Shown here piece after piece: positions 1-11,413 of a DNA stretch of 64,000 nucleotides. The notes under the pieces are model-generated. The model did no database searches. It worked only from the letters and a program-made list of their open reading frames with translations, and was not told where the DNA came from. Where the stretch lies: contig NC_057766.1 in NCBI RefSeq assembly GCF_010389155.1, positions 31,939,516 to 32,003,515 of the forward strand. The letters are read 5' to 3'. The stretch comes from Erigeron canadensis. Lineage: Eukaryota > Streptophyta > Magnoliopsida > Asterales > Asteraceae. Numbering within the stretch: the stretch's first letter is position 1; every line of letters starts with the position of its first letter. The position numbers and the translations under genes are program-made.

Positions 1-860
1 TCTAGTCTTGTTTTGGTGGACAATGGTATCGATTTCATCTTTGGTGGGTCATGGACTCATGGGTCACTAATCCACAGGATTTATACAATGTGTCCTCCCC
101 ACGTAAACCAGGTCAATCTTCCTCGTTTAAGGCGGATATGGCTCCTATGATATGAGGAAGGCATAGTAGACCTCGGCAAATGCATAAATATCATCTTTGT
201 ACGCTTTCATTCATATATGTATCCATTTAAGGGACATAATGCGAATCAAACTTTATCCGAGTTTTTCATCAAATGGATACATATCATGGTATCTTTTGGT
301 CTATTAAAGAATACAAGATTAAAAGCAAGAACAGAACTTGAAATTTATGTATGTCGATGCCCCTAGATTGAGCAAATACTTTGTCCATATCATTAACCGG
401 GACGTAGGGCTTGGGCGACTTGATGTCCTCACAAGAGCTTTCAGATTCAAACCAACATAAGTAAACATCTAAGGGGTGGTCACTGGTCAGAAACGGCCAC
501 GAGGATACCCTAGTAGGTCGTACATCTGAAGCAAAAGATCCCCTTTCTGGGTAACCTGAACAAGGAAAACCAACCCAGTTTATCTATTTACTGTGTCCAT
601 TTCATTCGGTAAATACTATGTATCTAGATGAATGACATATCCACATAACTACAGTATTTTCTCAAGCCCAGACCAAAAAAACAAGAAAATTCAAATCCAA
701 GTGCTTAAAAGTAAAAAAATAACCCAACTAAAAGCCTGGTTGCATCAAGAAAATATTAACTTCAATAATTACAGTGTTTGAAAAGTAAACTAATCAAAAT
801 CTGTTGTAAAAATAATAATATTCTAGACAATAAAACTTTTTATGTCCTACAAACCATGAA
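1..860. other. Upstream spacer, no gene recognised
   Basis: No open frame longer than about 40 codons and no recognisable protein, RNA gene or complete transposon. The first 560 bases are less AT-rich than the rest and could be an old decayed insertion. A short inverted repeat (ATGTATCCATTT near 219 and AAATGGATACAT near 270) is visible but has no clear meaning. Confidence 0.5.
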
Positions 861-1118
861 TGCCAGGTGGCAGTTCACAAAGCCATAAAAACTAACTCAG
901 AGCAACCAATGAAAGACCATCTTATCCTATCTGCTTATCTTGCTATATCCAAATCCACCAGATAATTTGTATCTATCAACCCTCTTTCTATACACCACAC
1001 AAATCTCTTTCCTACTTTAATCCAATTGTCTGCAAGTAGTCACTAGATTCACATCTCACAACAACAAAGTCTTCCAAGAAACACAAAAAAAAAGTGTGGT
1101 GAATTGAGGTTCACAACA
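861..1118 (+). promoter_or_regulatory. psbO promoter and 5' UTR (light-responsive motifs)
   Basis: This stretch lies directly before the psbO start codon. It holds a G-box-like CAGGTGGC at about 863, a CCAAT at about 905, and two CTTATC sequences (reverse complement of the GATAAG I-box) at 921 and 934, followed by more GATA cores to about 980. I-boxes and G-boxes are typical of light-regulated nuclear photosynthesis genes. The pyrimidine-rich and A-rich stretch from about 1000 to 1118 looks like the untranslated leader. The transcription start was not determined. Confidence 0.5.
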
Positions 1119-2254
1119 ATGGCAGCCTCATTACAAGCTGCTGCTACATTCATGCAGCCAACCAAGATTGGTGTCTCTAACCGACTCCAGCTCAAGTCTT
1201 CTCAGAGCCTTTGTAAGGCTTTCGGTGTCGAGTCAGCTGGAGCCAGAATCAGCTGCTCACTTCAATCTGATCTTAAAGACTTCTCTCAGAAGTTCACCGA
1301 GGCGGCCAAGATTGCCGGTTTTGCTCTAGCAACTTCTGCCCTTGTCGTTTCGGTATGTTTTCTCCTGTTCTTAAGCTTGTCATCCGTGGAGATAACTGTA
1401 TTATATGATCACTATATTCATAACTGGACTCTAATTCCCTAAAACTGCCTGTATACATTTGGTTTACACCAACTATACTGAACTATATATATATTATCTA
1501 ACAGGGAGCAGGTGCTGAAACAAAAAGGCTAACTTTTGATGAAATCCAAAGTAAGACATACATGGAAGTCAAGGGAACAGGTACAGCTAACCAGTGCCCA
1601 ACCATTGAAGGTGGAGTCGATGGATTTGCGGTCAAACCCGGAAAATACAACGCCAAGAAGTTCTGCTTAGAACCCACTTCATTCACAGTCAAAGCTGAGG
1701 GTGTGAGCAAGAACTCTGCACCAGACTTCCAAAAGACCAAACTCATGACCCGTTTGACCTACACCCTCGATGAAATTGAGGGCCCATTGGAAGTTTCACC
1801 TGATGGCACCCTCAAGTTCGAAGAAAAAGATGGTATTGATTACGCTGCAGTGACAGTTCAACTTCCAGGAGGGGAACGTGTGCCATTCTTGTTTACCATC
1901 AAACAACTTGTAGCATCGGGTAAACCCGAGAGCTTTGGTGGGGAATTTTTAGTGCCATCTTACAGAGGTTCTTCTTTCCTTGACCCAAAGGGTAGAGGTG
2001 GTTCCACCGGTTATGACAATGCCGTTGCTCTACCAGCAGGAGGCAGAGGAGATGAAGAGGAGCTTTCTAAGGAGAATGTAAAGAATGTTGCAGCATCAAC
2101 CGGGAAAATCACCTTGAGTGTTACCTCAAGCAAGCCCGAGACTGGTGAACTGATTGGTGTGTTTGAGAGTATTCAGCCTTCAGATACTGATTTGGGGGCC
2201 AAGGTTCCCAAAGATGTGAAAATTCAAGGTGTCTGGTATGCTCAGTTGGAGTAA
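1119..2254 (+). CDS. PSBO: Oxygen-evolving enhancer protein 1 (PsbO, 33-kDa manganese-stabilising protein), chloroplast precursor
   Basis: PsbO binds the lumenal face of photosystem II and stabilises the Mn4CaO5 water-oxidising cluster. There are two exons, 1119-1352 and 1505-2254, joined in phase 0 across a 152-bp GT-AG intron (GTATGT donor, ACAG acceptor), giving 327 residues, the usual precursor size. The first ~60 residues are a Ser/Ala-rich chloroplast transit peptide. A hydrophobic thylakoid-transfer segment follows ([14 protein letters not shown]) and ends in GAGA before [11 protein letters not shown], the expected lumenal cleavage zone. The mature part carries the two conserved cysteines (NQCPT and KFCLEP) that form the PsbO disulphide, and ends WYAQLE. 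The start is the ATG at 1119, because the frame upstream of it has no ATG. The gene looks intact. It converges with the PPR gene downstream. Confidence 0.97.
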
Positions 2255-2550
2255 TAAGAGTGTATGTTATAGTTTGATGTATTTGTTTTCTTGATTTATG
2301 ATTTGTGCTCAACTATAAAAAGGTGATGATCGAAAAGTTTTTCTCTGACCCCAATGAAGAGCTACTGAGATTATCTTGCATATATATTATCAACAATTCT
2401 TACAATCAATGCTATGATACATGTGTTTGTTACACTACAACTCAACACGACATTAGTATAATATCATGATTTGTACCTTGCTTTGAATCGGTTACAAAGT
2501 TGAATGCGATGCTGAGCAGCTGAGGAAATGCCATAACTTACTGAAAAAGA
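2255..2550. other. Convergent intergenic region psbO / PPR gene
   Basis: About 300 bp between two stop codons on opposite strands. It must hold both 3' UTRs and polyadenylation signals. AT-rich runs are present but no single signal stands out. Confidence 0.6.
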
Positions 2551-4611
2551 TTACCAAAAATCTTTACAAGAACAATGCCCATCTCTAAAATGATGAAACC
2601 TTAATGAATCTCTGACAATAATCGTCACTCCAACTATTTTAGCCATATACTTGATGGCATTATGGCAGTCTCCACAAATTCTTAAATTCTTGAACACCGT
2701 AATGGATGATTCACCATTCATGTTTAGTAAACCAAACGCCACGGCAAGCTTCTCACAGTGATTGCACAAGGTGCCTTCTTTCTCCTCATGGTCTAGATCT
2801 TGAAGTGCAAATTCTGTGTCAGGCAAGTATCCGGCTTGCCTCATTTTTTCACTCATATTACTCAAGAACTTATAAATAGCATCACTATGCTCATTGTTCT
2901 TGTCAGCAACCACAAAAGTATGTATCTTGTTCTTGACTTGTACCCAACTACAACCTGGCTCTTTCTTGATTCCTTTATCCCTCATTAATTTCCTAGTTTC
3001 TGATGCTTCGCCCCACAGTTTGGCATTGACAAAGATGTTAGATAACAAAACATAATTCCCACCATTGTGTGGCTCAATCTCAAATAGCCGTTTTGCTGCA
3101 ATTCGTGCTAAATCTACATTTTTATATACTCTACATGCACCAAGCAAGGCTCCCCAAGCAGAAGCGGTTGGTTGAATTACCATATCTTGTATGAACCGAT
3201 ATGCCTCGTCTAGGCGGCCTGCACGGCTCAAAACATCTACTATACAAGAGTGGTGCTCTGCATCTGGTTCAATCAAATGAACCCGACTCATTGAGTTGAA
3301 AATAGAGAGGCCCTGATCTACTAGTCGTGAATGGCTACAACCAGATAGAACTCCTGTAAAAGTAACTGCATTAGGCTTGGCACTTGACTTTAGCATTTCA
3401 TTAAAAAGAGCCAATGCTTCCTCTCCATTCCCGTGCATTGAATTTGCATTAATCATTGTGTTCCATGCAACTGTATCTTTTCTAGACATCATCTTAAAAG
3501 CCTTTCTAGAAAACTCAAGTTTGCCACATTTAGCATACATGAATATCAGAGCGGTTAAGGCTGTTGTGTCATCCAAGAAAAAATGCCTAAAGATATAACC
3601 ATGAATCTCCTTGCCTCCCCGCAAGCTTTCTAAGTTTGTGCATGCAGTCAGAATAGCAGTCAATGTTATCTGATTCGGACTAAAACCCGTGTGTTGCATT
3701 TCTGCAAGTAACTCCAATGCTTGTTGTGTTCGCCCAGTTTGCAAGCACCCACAAAGAACAGCATTCCAAGATGCATAATTTAACTTCGAACCCTCATTTT
3801 TCATCTTTTCAAACATTCTAATCGCTTTCTCAGCTTCTCCATTCTCAAAATACGCAGATATCATCCCATTATAAGACACGGTATCTCTAGTAACCATTCT
3901 ATTAAACACGAGTTCAGCCTGTTTGATACACAAACAACTAGCATACATATCCACAATCGCACTACTAGTAAACACATTCCCTCCAATTCCATTTTTCACC
4001 ACAAACCCATGTATTTCTCGACCCAAATTCAAACACTTCAAGTCAGAACAAGCAGGAAGAATCGTAGAAACTGAAACTGAATTCGGCCTCACTCCATCCA
4101 ACCCCATTTCTCTAAACGCTTGAATCCCCATTCTCGGCTTCCCACAACTAACATAACAAGAACACAACGAAGTCCAAGAGATCACATCTCTATTCCCCAA
4201 CTCATCAAACGCTCTTTTTGCACCTTCAAGATACTTACATTTCCCAAACATATCAATCATTGCATTCCCCAACAAAACGTCACGATGAAACCCAAACGTA
4301 ACAGCGTCTTTATACACTCTTTGAGCCTCAACGACGTCTCTAGACGTGGCACACGCCTTGACGAATGACAAAAGTATGAATTTATCAGGTTTAATATCTT
4401 TGTTTCTTAAAAGGGTATATAAATTTATAGCTTCTTTCTGTAGACCTTGTCTTGTATAAGCTGATATTAAAACTGTCCATAAATGTAAATCTGGGTCAGG
4501 AATTTTGTCAAACAGTTGGTGTGCACGTCGTAAATCACCGGAATCGCAGTATGTCTTGATGAGTTTGAGACTCAGATGGGGCGGGAGGTTAGTTGGCAGC
4601 TTGGATAACAT
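2551..4611 (-). CDS. Pentatricopeptide repeat protein, PLS-E-DYW class, probable organellar RNA editing factor
   Basis: An intronless 686-residue protein made of tandem PPR motifs from about residue 10 (for example the YCDSGDLRRAHQLFDKIP, MYAKCGKLEFSRKAF and VDVLSRAGRLDEAYRFI units), then E/E+ motifs, then a DYW domain at about 594-686. The DYW domain starts with the PG box GYLPDT. It keeps the deaminase-like zinc signature HxE (HCEK) plus CxxC (CGDC) and a second metal site HCSC, and ends KDFW instead of the canonical DYW. Plant PLS-DYW proteins bind one or a few organellar transcripts and direct C-to-U editing in plastids or mitochondria. The intact HxE...CxxC suggests it can deaminate. No long transit peptide is obvious at the N terminus, so which organelle is open. 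Lack of introns is normal for the family. I cannot name the editing site. Confidence 0.95.
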   Translation of the reverse strand: MLSKLPTNLPPHLSLKLIKTYCDSGDLRRAHQLFDKIPDPDLHLWTVLISAYTRQGLQKEAINLYTLLRNKDIKPDKFILLSFVKACATSRDVVEAQRVYKDAVTFGFHRDVLLGNAMIDMFGKCKYLEGAKRAFDELGNRDVISWTSLCSCYVSCGKPRMGIQAFREMGLDGVRPNSVSVSTILPACSDLKCLNLGREIHGFVVKNGIGGNVFTSSAIVDMYASCLCIKQAELVFNRMVTRDTVSYNGMISAYFENGEAEKAIRMFEKMKNEGSKLNYASWNAVLCGCLQTGRTQQALELLAEMQHTGFSPNQITLTAILTACTNLESLRGGKEIHGYIFRHFFLDDTTALTALIFMYAKCGKLEFSRKAFKMMSRKDTVAWNTMINANSMHGNGEEALALFNEMLKSSAKPNAVTFTGVLSGCSHSRLVDQGLSIFNSMSRVHLIEPDAEHHSCIVDVLSRAGRLDEAYRFIQDMVIQPTASAWGALLGACRVYKNVDLARIAAKRLFEIEPHNGGNYVLLSNIFVNAKLWGEASETRKLMRDKGIKKEPGCSWVQVKNKIHTFVVADKNNEHSDAIYKFLSNMSEKMRQAGYLPDTEFALQDLDHEEKEGTLCNHCEKLAVAFGLLNMNGESSITVFKNLRICGDCHNAIKYMAKIVGVTIIVRDSLRFHHFRDGHCSCKDFW

Positions 4612-4959
4612 TTTTGGTTAAGTGATTATTGTATACAAAGATTTTCGCTGAAAAGGTTGTTTGGTTTTAACGACATTAACGGCATAACTATAAGACCATC
4701 CGTGTGTTAACGCCCACCACAAGGAACCGTTTTGAAGGCTCGAAAAGAATGCCAAAAATTAAATTGATTAATAAATAAGATAATTGTGTAAAAAATGGAT
4801 TTTTGTTAGGTATAAATATACTTAGACCCAAACTATTCATTAAATAATTGATTTTTCTCTCATATCTATCCAACCAAACTAAATCTAATTTTCACACTTT
4901 TATTAACAACCCAACCAAACTATTTTTTAAAAAATAAATTATAGAGTAATGTTTAATAA
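4612..4959. other. PPR gene upstream region
   Basis: AT-rich 5' flank of the minus-strand PPR gene, presumably with its promoter and leader. No specific box could be assigned with confidence. Confidence 0.4.
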
Positions 4960-5399
4960 TCTTCTTTATATATAATAAAGAAGGATTGTTTTTTAAATTA
5001 TTTTTAGAAACAATTATGATGTGGCATGTTTACAAAATTTTTTAAAATATTTTTATTTTATTTATGATGTCATATCAAATTAATAAAATTTTAAAGATAA
5101 ATAGCCCATTAAATATTTTCAAAATGTTTTATTTTATTTATGATGTCTACAAATTTATTCTTTTAGTAGAAAAAACAAAATAAATACTTTTTTATATAAT
5201 ATCATAAATCATAAATGTCTTTTTATATTTTATTAATGCAATAGGTACTAATATATATAGTTATTGTGTTAATCAATTTAATATCTTCAAGCCGAGTTAT
5301 AATATATCAATAACAAAAGTTATATAAATTTTTTAAAATTTTTATTGCTTTTAAAATTTTATTAAAAATGTCCGGGTTGAAGCCGGGCTGATTAACTAG
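4960..5399 (+). mobile_element. Non-autonomous Helitron, ~440 bp
   Basis: It begins with TC (TCTTCTTTATATATAATAAAG) and ends with CTAG followed by T. A GC-rich hairpin sits 12 bases before the end: GTCCGG and CCGGGC pair around a GTTGAAG loop (about 5370-5388). These are the diagnostic Helitron termini. The interior is AT-rich with no coding capacity. There is no target duplication, as expected for Helitrons. Confidence 0.8.
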
Positions 5400-5650
5400 T
5401 TATGTTAAAATTAACATTTCATTTCGAAATTTTAAGTTATTCATAATCACAAATAAATATAAATTAATAAAATCTATTAAAATGATGCATGCCAATTAAT
5501 TTTTATTTTACAATGTAGTATATAATTATATAAAGTAGAAAATGATCTACATTTTTTTACTTTTGATTTTACAATTCAATGTATTACATAATTAATGTTA
5601 GTTGATTAAAAGCAAACCGTCGGCTATAACTTAAATATTTTAAGAGGTTT

Positions 5651-5791
5651 GCTAAATACAACTCTAAGGGTTGTGTTTAAGGTGTATAAATTGTTTGTAC
5701 ATTTAGCATAAAAATCAGGGGCAGACTTTTAATATGAAAGGTATAAGTTTTTTTATGCACGTTAAATACAACTCTAAGGTTTGTATTTAGC
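5651..5791. mobile_element. Small MITE-like inverted repeat
   Basis: The ends are inverted copies (GCTAAATACAA at the left, TTGTATTTAGC at the right). The direct repeat AAATACAACTCTAAGG occurs just inside both ends. About 140 bp long with no coding capacity. No convincing target duplication, so the superfamily is unassigned. Confidence 0.5.
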
Positions 5792-6754
5792 ATTTTCCGT
5801 GTTTTAATTATCAGTTTAACAAAATATATATAGCTTGATAGAAATTCACTGCCAAATGAAAGTAAAAAAGGGAACATGTATAAAGTTATAAAAATTGAAT
5901 AAGTAAAAAGGGAACATGCAGACATGCGTTGCCCACTCGCCACTTTAATTAGTAGTTTATTCTCCCGACTATTGATCGGTCCACCCAACAAGTCGGTTGT
6001 GTGCAAATTCTTTACTATTTCTTTTTGGCCACTTGGACCCAACCGACTAGAAATTTTTTCCCCTTCTTATATGTATTTGAATAAATATTGATACTTAAAA
6101 ATATGAACAAATTGACTTGCATATTTTTAAGCGTAAAAGTATTTGGTAAATATGATTTTATGATTTGTATAAAAGGTTGATAAAACAAAAAAAGCAAAAG
6201 CAAATTTAAAACCGCGATCCGAACCCATAAAAACCGAATATTTTTTGGATTTTTGCTATAAGTGAATATCGTTTAATTTTACATAACCTTGTTTGAATTT
6301 CTAGATCCGTCACTGAATAGAATACTACTCTTCTCTTGGCTGCCGCCTTCATCAATATTCCATCTTGATCTTCTATATTATTAAAGATAGTGGCTTTTGG
6401 TGATCCAAGTTCGACATTTTCTAACAATTTTGTTAAATTAGTAAGAAATTTATATGGATATTATAAATATGTAAAAAAATTTGAAATAGTTAATAGATGA
6501 GATGGGTAAAATAGATTAAACAAAACTTTAAGAAACTTTAAGTTTAAAATAAAAACATAAAGCTCTTGAAAAACATGTGCAAAACATAACCTACATGAAG
6601 AATGCAATTATGAGTTTTAAGTCATTACATGAAGAATGCAAGCTCTACATTTTTATCATTATTTTTTTTAAACTTTGTTTTTTGTTTTGATGCAACTAGT
6701 ATAGATTTAACTTTGTTTTTAACTTTTGATGCAACTAGGTACATTCTACTTGAC
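5792..6754. other. AT-rich spacer
   Basis: No gene, RNA or complete transposon recognised. Short frames here have no recognisable protein character. Confidence 0.5.
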
Positions 6755-7192
6755 TACTTCGATCAAATGACTACTTTGTACAAAATACCACCTGAAGTTG
6801 AACGTTATGATTGTATGATTAATCTTTTTTGAAGAGTTGGGGTATTTGGAAATGCCATAAAGTTAATTAAAGTAATGACAATGAAGCCTGATGTTGTAGT
6901 TTGGGGTCCGTTGCTTCGGGCTTGTAGGATTCATGTAAAATTTCAAACTTGGGAAACAAATTTTAAAACAGGTTTTGGAACTAGAACCTTACTTTGGAAA
7001 TTTATGTACTTGTATCGAATATATATTGTGAAGCCAAAAGATGGCAGGATGTACGTGAAAAGTGTAAGAAAACAAATGAAGGATCAAGGCATCGAAAGAA
7101 CAGAGTTGATGACCAGAAATATGAGTGATCAAATGACTTATATGAAGCTAACTTGCCAAAAATCGACTCATTTCAAAAGGCATTCGCTTTAA
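6755..7192 (+). pseudogene. Degenerate PPR protein fragment
   Basis: One frame still reads as the last PPR and E-motif region of a PLS-type PPR protein: ERYDCMINLF, then RVGVFGNAIKLIKVM, MKPDVVVWGPLLRACRIH, and KSVRKQMKDQGIE near the end. A TGA stop at about 6830-6832 interrupts the frame where a glycine codon (GGA) is expected, so a single base change could explain it. There are no upstream PPR units and no DYW domain, and the later part has drifted. It may be a relic of a duplication related to the intact PPR gene at 2.5-4.6 kb, but the two are not close in sequence. Presumably not functional. Confidence 0.8.
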
Positions 7193-9156
7193 CTGCCATT
7201 CAGTAATACTCGTACTATAAACACTTTTCTCAAAGCTATGTGACTCTGGGTTCTGCTTACCTTCTGAGATTCTTATAACAATATTATGAACTTTCAACTC
7301 AGTTTATACCTCATAATTGTATCTGAATCATCAGTAGCGTCTATATATCGTCTTGGATCAACCTTAGCTTATGCATTTTGTATAATGATGCGACCTTTAC
7401 TTTTCCAACATCCCAAACAGTCATCACCCGATCTTCATTAGTTTGTAGCTCTGTCCTGTCATTGATCACAGCTGGAACAGAAACCAAAAGGAAAAAAAAA
7501 AAAAAAAAACAGCACACATGATGAGCAAATGCAGATGACCAAGTTAACTGCACCTTAGAGACAATTCTGCAAAGGGCAGAAACTTTCCCATATTAGTTCT
7601 TCATTAGTTGAATCTTTCCCAAAATAACTATTTAATTTAGTCAAGTGGGAAAATTAAAAATACTATACCAAATCAGTTTTATAATCACCAACCAACACCA
7701 CAGAAGAAAAACAACCAAAACTTTCTGTATTCATCAGCATTGACATTTTTATATAATAATCAAATCAAACCGCGCATACGTGTGTCTTGATGATCATTAA
7801 TTTGATGTATAAGTTTGACCGGTCCAGATCACATATATGTGCATGATTGATCACCACTTTCAATCTTGTTACACATTTGCAGACAATAACAGATAAGCTA
7901 GCCCATATATATATAGATATGACCAACATTTACATGCATAGGAACAGGATTTGGAATATGGGCATTATTTCTTAAATCTAGTCCTAGTCATTGCTATTAC
8001 AGTTTCTTGTCATATTGTCTGCTGTTCCAAGAACTAGTGAACGTGCCAACTGATTAAATTCTTGAAATCCAGTCAGCTTTGGTTAAAATTAGCATTTATA
8101 TGGAATCTGTGAGTGTAGATCTTTAGATTTTTGAATTATTTAAAGAAATAAACATTGATCGAGTTTATTATATACACAATGAAGATGGTTAATTAATTAT
8201 TAGTAGCTAGTGCATGGGAGCCTAATATATACAGCTTTGCTTGGCAGGCTGCACATGATTTCTTTTCAATTCATAGGTAAATATTATTATAACTTGTACA
8301 TATTCTAATCTGAATTTTGGTGAATTAAGCTAATGATGTGGAATGTGGATAGTAGAATTATAATGGATTATAGTATGTTTTAGGGAAACTTCCTTGTTGC
8401 ATGCTTTGTGCTTCATTGGCATTAGCATGATACTCGTAATATATTGTAAAATAATTTCTAAAAACTAAAAAGAATCTAAGAACCACAAGTCCACAACCAT
8501 TTTATAAAGAGAAAGTTGAAAAGGTGTGTCATCTATACAAGGGGAAAGACTATATATCCAGCTTGAGTGGGATCGGATTAGCAAGTCTTCCTATCTAAAA
8601 TTGCAAGTGCTAATATATCTAATTAAGTTATTATCATTATCATTAGTATTTCTTTTCTTTGTCATCTAACCTTCTCATAATCCAGCTTTGTCGAATATCG
8701 TTGTTATTTTTTATTGCGTGGCGAAAAAATGAACAAATCAAATAGGTTGTTTTACTTAATTGTGGCATCAGTCATGTTTGGAGCTTTTGGATCGATTACA
8801 TTTGACCAACTTGAAAGGGTCTCTATCAGATTACAGTCTTTATGATTACATCTCTAGATGATCTTAATAGTTTATTGGAACAATTATATGTACGTATTTT
8901 GAATACCTTGTTTAGCAAGTTAGACTCGTTTTCATTTTAGCTACAGTTTTTCATGTATACGCATTCTAAATACATTTATAACAAACACATACGATTAAAT
9001 AGTCATAGGCATACTGTACGTACAAATGAATACCAAATTATTGCAAATTCGCAAGTGGGTATTTTTGATAAGTTCATAAACGCAAATATAACATACGTAC
9101 ATGCCTCAAAAGATCATTATTTATATTGGATAGAGAGTTCCTCATATATTAAAAAA
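7193..9156. other. Gene-free spacer
   Basis: AT-rich sequence with a poly-A run at about 7492-7508 and several WTATATA stretches. No coding region or complete repeat recognised. Confidence 0.5.
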
Positions 9157-9337
9157 GAAAAATGATTAATCCTCATAATCAAATAGCCTAATAATCTTCC
9201 TAACTATGAGATGATGACATGTGGAAAAATCAGAGGATAAGATTAGGAAAAAGATATAGTGCATATATCACATGTCACCTTCTTAATATTTTAGGAGGAT
9301 TATTAAGCTATTGGGTTAGGAGTACTTATCATTTTTC
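9157..9337. mobile_element. MITE, copy 1 of a two-copy family
   Basis: About 180 bp with inverted ends: GAAAAATGATTAATCCTC at the left and a matching CATTTTTC end at the right, with TAATAATC/GATTATTA subterminal matches. A related copy lies at 59159-59311 in the opposite orientation and shares the core around ACATGTCATCATCTCAT. Confidence 0.6.
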
Positions 9338-11180
9338 ATTAAAAAAACAACTCAGTCAAACTATCATTTTAAACAGCATAGCCAATTAGCCATGACTTTT
9401 GTGTATTTGATCTGATCGATCAACTACATAATTTTCTTCCAATTCCAACATAAAGTTTGTCAAAATTCCAATATAGCAAAACATAAATTTCTTATTATTA
9501 TTATCTTGAATGACTTTACCGTACTGCTGGAGAATGTGCAATATTCCAAGATAGACTATATAATTCAATAATTGTTTTGATTGAATTTTCTAAATCGATA
9601 AGTTTTAATACGTTATTTCAATTACAATTAAGTGTTATCAATTTTTAAACATTTACAACTAAACAACGGAATATATTCTTTTTTTATATACTCATTTTAT
9701 TTCTCATTATTTTCATTCTCTATTATATTTACATTCTCTATTATTTCATCCTATCAAACACCCTCTAATATCTGTTTATGTAATTATTGGGTATTGTTAT
9801 TTTCGTTGTAAGGAATGAAGACCTTTTTCTGTTTTTGTAAATATAATAACTTTGATTTAGAACATCCTTAATTTCTAAACTTTTTTTTTTATCATTTTAC
9901 AATCTAGAAAATACAAAAAAATAAAATGAATTTTATCTTTCCTCCTTCCATTGTTTATCCATATCTTATTAGTTTTTAAAGAAGCACTAACGAATGCATG
10001 TAGTATGAATCATATTGACCATGTTCTTTGAAAAAAGTTACTACGTACATATATATAGTCCAAGTGATAACCTAAGTAATTCATAAGAACATCACAACAA
10101 GGATGTTCATATGAAATTTGTGGTGATATGGAGGGTGTTTGTAGAAAGACTATTGATGTGGATGGTGACATGGATGATGTCCATCCATAGTTGTTTGTAA
10201 AGAAAGATGGGGAAAAATGAGGAGAGATAAAAGGTAAAAGATAAAAGTTACTTTGGAATTTATTTGGTTGTTTGTAAAAAGGATGAATATATTATTGTTG
10301 TGGATAAAAAGTGTTTGGGGAAAGATGGATAAAAAGCTGACGTAACATGTTAATTAAGATGTTTGTTAAAAGGATATCTTAAACTGCGGATAATCTAACA
10401 GTCCATAGAGTTATTCGGGCTATCATAACCAAAAAAGCCTCATCAAACTTTGTACCTCTATATATATAGATAGATGCTCATCAACATATTTGTTTTCTTA
10501 TACATCACTTTACAACATATTTGTTTAATAAACTTGTCGTTTCCTTAATAAAGGAAAAAAGTTAGACTGAATGTCGCACAGTGTGGGCATAAACGTAAAT
10601 AAGTCATTGGAGGCCAAGGCTGAAATCAATGTATGGAGATTGTATAGCAGATATCATGAGTGTCAGTTTTCAGATTCCCATTAGCGGTAACGGTGCCACT
10701 TATTTATATACAACCACGTGGTGATCCGATGGCACCGCACCGTGGCTCGATGGGTTAGCTTGGCTAGCCACGTACTAATTCAATAATACTACAGTTCTAC
10801 TTCCCTTTAACTTGTATCAAAGTAACTACCAAAATACCGTCACCAATACGTTTTGTCGTTTACCTTAAATAGCACATTGTATTTTTACAAAGAAATCAAA
10901 CAACGCCTAGAAAACCAACGTCGATTTGTTGAGTTTTGAGTTAAAAACAGTAAGCTAAAAAACATATGAGTTGCTATATATGTTATATGTACGTATTCTA
11001 TATTTGGATTGTTACGAATTTGTCCCGTACAAGTATCGTATCCACGTAATACGACAAGATATATATAATTTATAGTTTTTTAAGATTACCGATGATTTTT
11101 TGTGTTACTTGTAATATAAAAAAAAATTGGAAATATCGTAATCTATCACATATTTTTTTTAATGTTTTTTTATAAAATAA
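9338..11180. other. Gene-free spacer with a perfect G-box
   Basis: Nothing coding. At 10120-10430 a purine-rich stretch with recurring GTTTGTAAAAAGGAT-like units may be a decayed transposon, but I could not find its ends. At 10714-10721 there is a perfect G-box palindrome CCACGTGG just downstream of a TATTTATATA run. This resembles a promoter, but no gene follows it. Confidence 0.45.
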
Positions 11181-11413
11181 TATGAGTTGATAGTCCAGTG
11201 GTATCCGAGACCTCCAATGAAGGTTTACTTTATTGGACAACCAGTGTTCGAGTCTAAAGGAGCGCAAGTTTAACCCCAAATGACATTCAATGTCGTAGAT
11301 ACTGTGCTGTTTGACGATCTATCCGGAGGTTTTCTCTGTGTACTACCGCGACGGCATCCTGCCCGGTGGATGTAAAGACTATATATGGGGTGAACAAATT
11401 CTGACAAAAAAAA
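11181..11413 (+). mobile_element. SINE-like element
   Basis: It has tRNA-like internal promoter boxes: an A-box-like TGATAGTCCAGTGG at about 11188 and a B-box GTGTTCGAGTC at about 11244, roughly the right distance apart. The tail ends in a run of A's at 11406-11413. These are features of a tRNA-derived plant SINE. Confidence 0.65.

Noticed and set aside
1104..1118. Five extra codons before the psbO ATG
   Set aside because: The extended frame has no ATG and begins with TTG; the ATG at 1119 gives the standard transit peptide.
10714..10721. G-box as the promoter of a hidden gene
   Set aside because: A perfect CCACGTGG near a TATA-like run, but no plausible exon follows within 2 kb on either strand.
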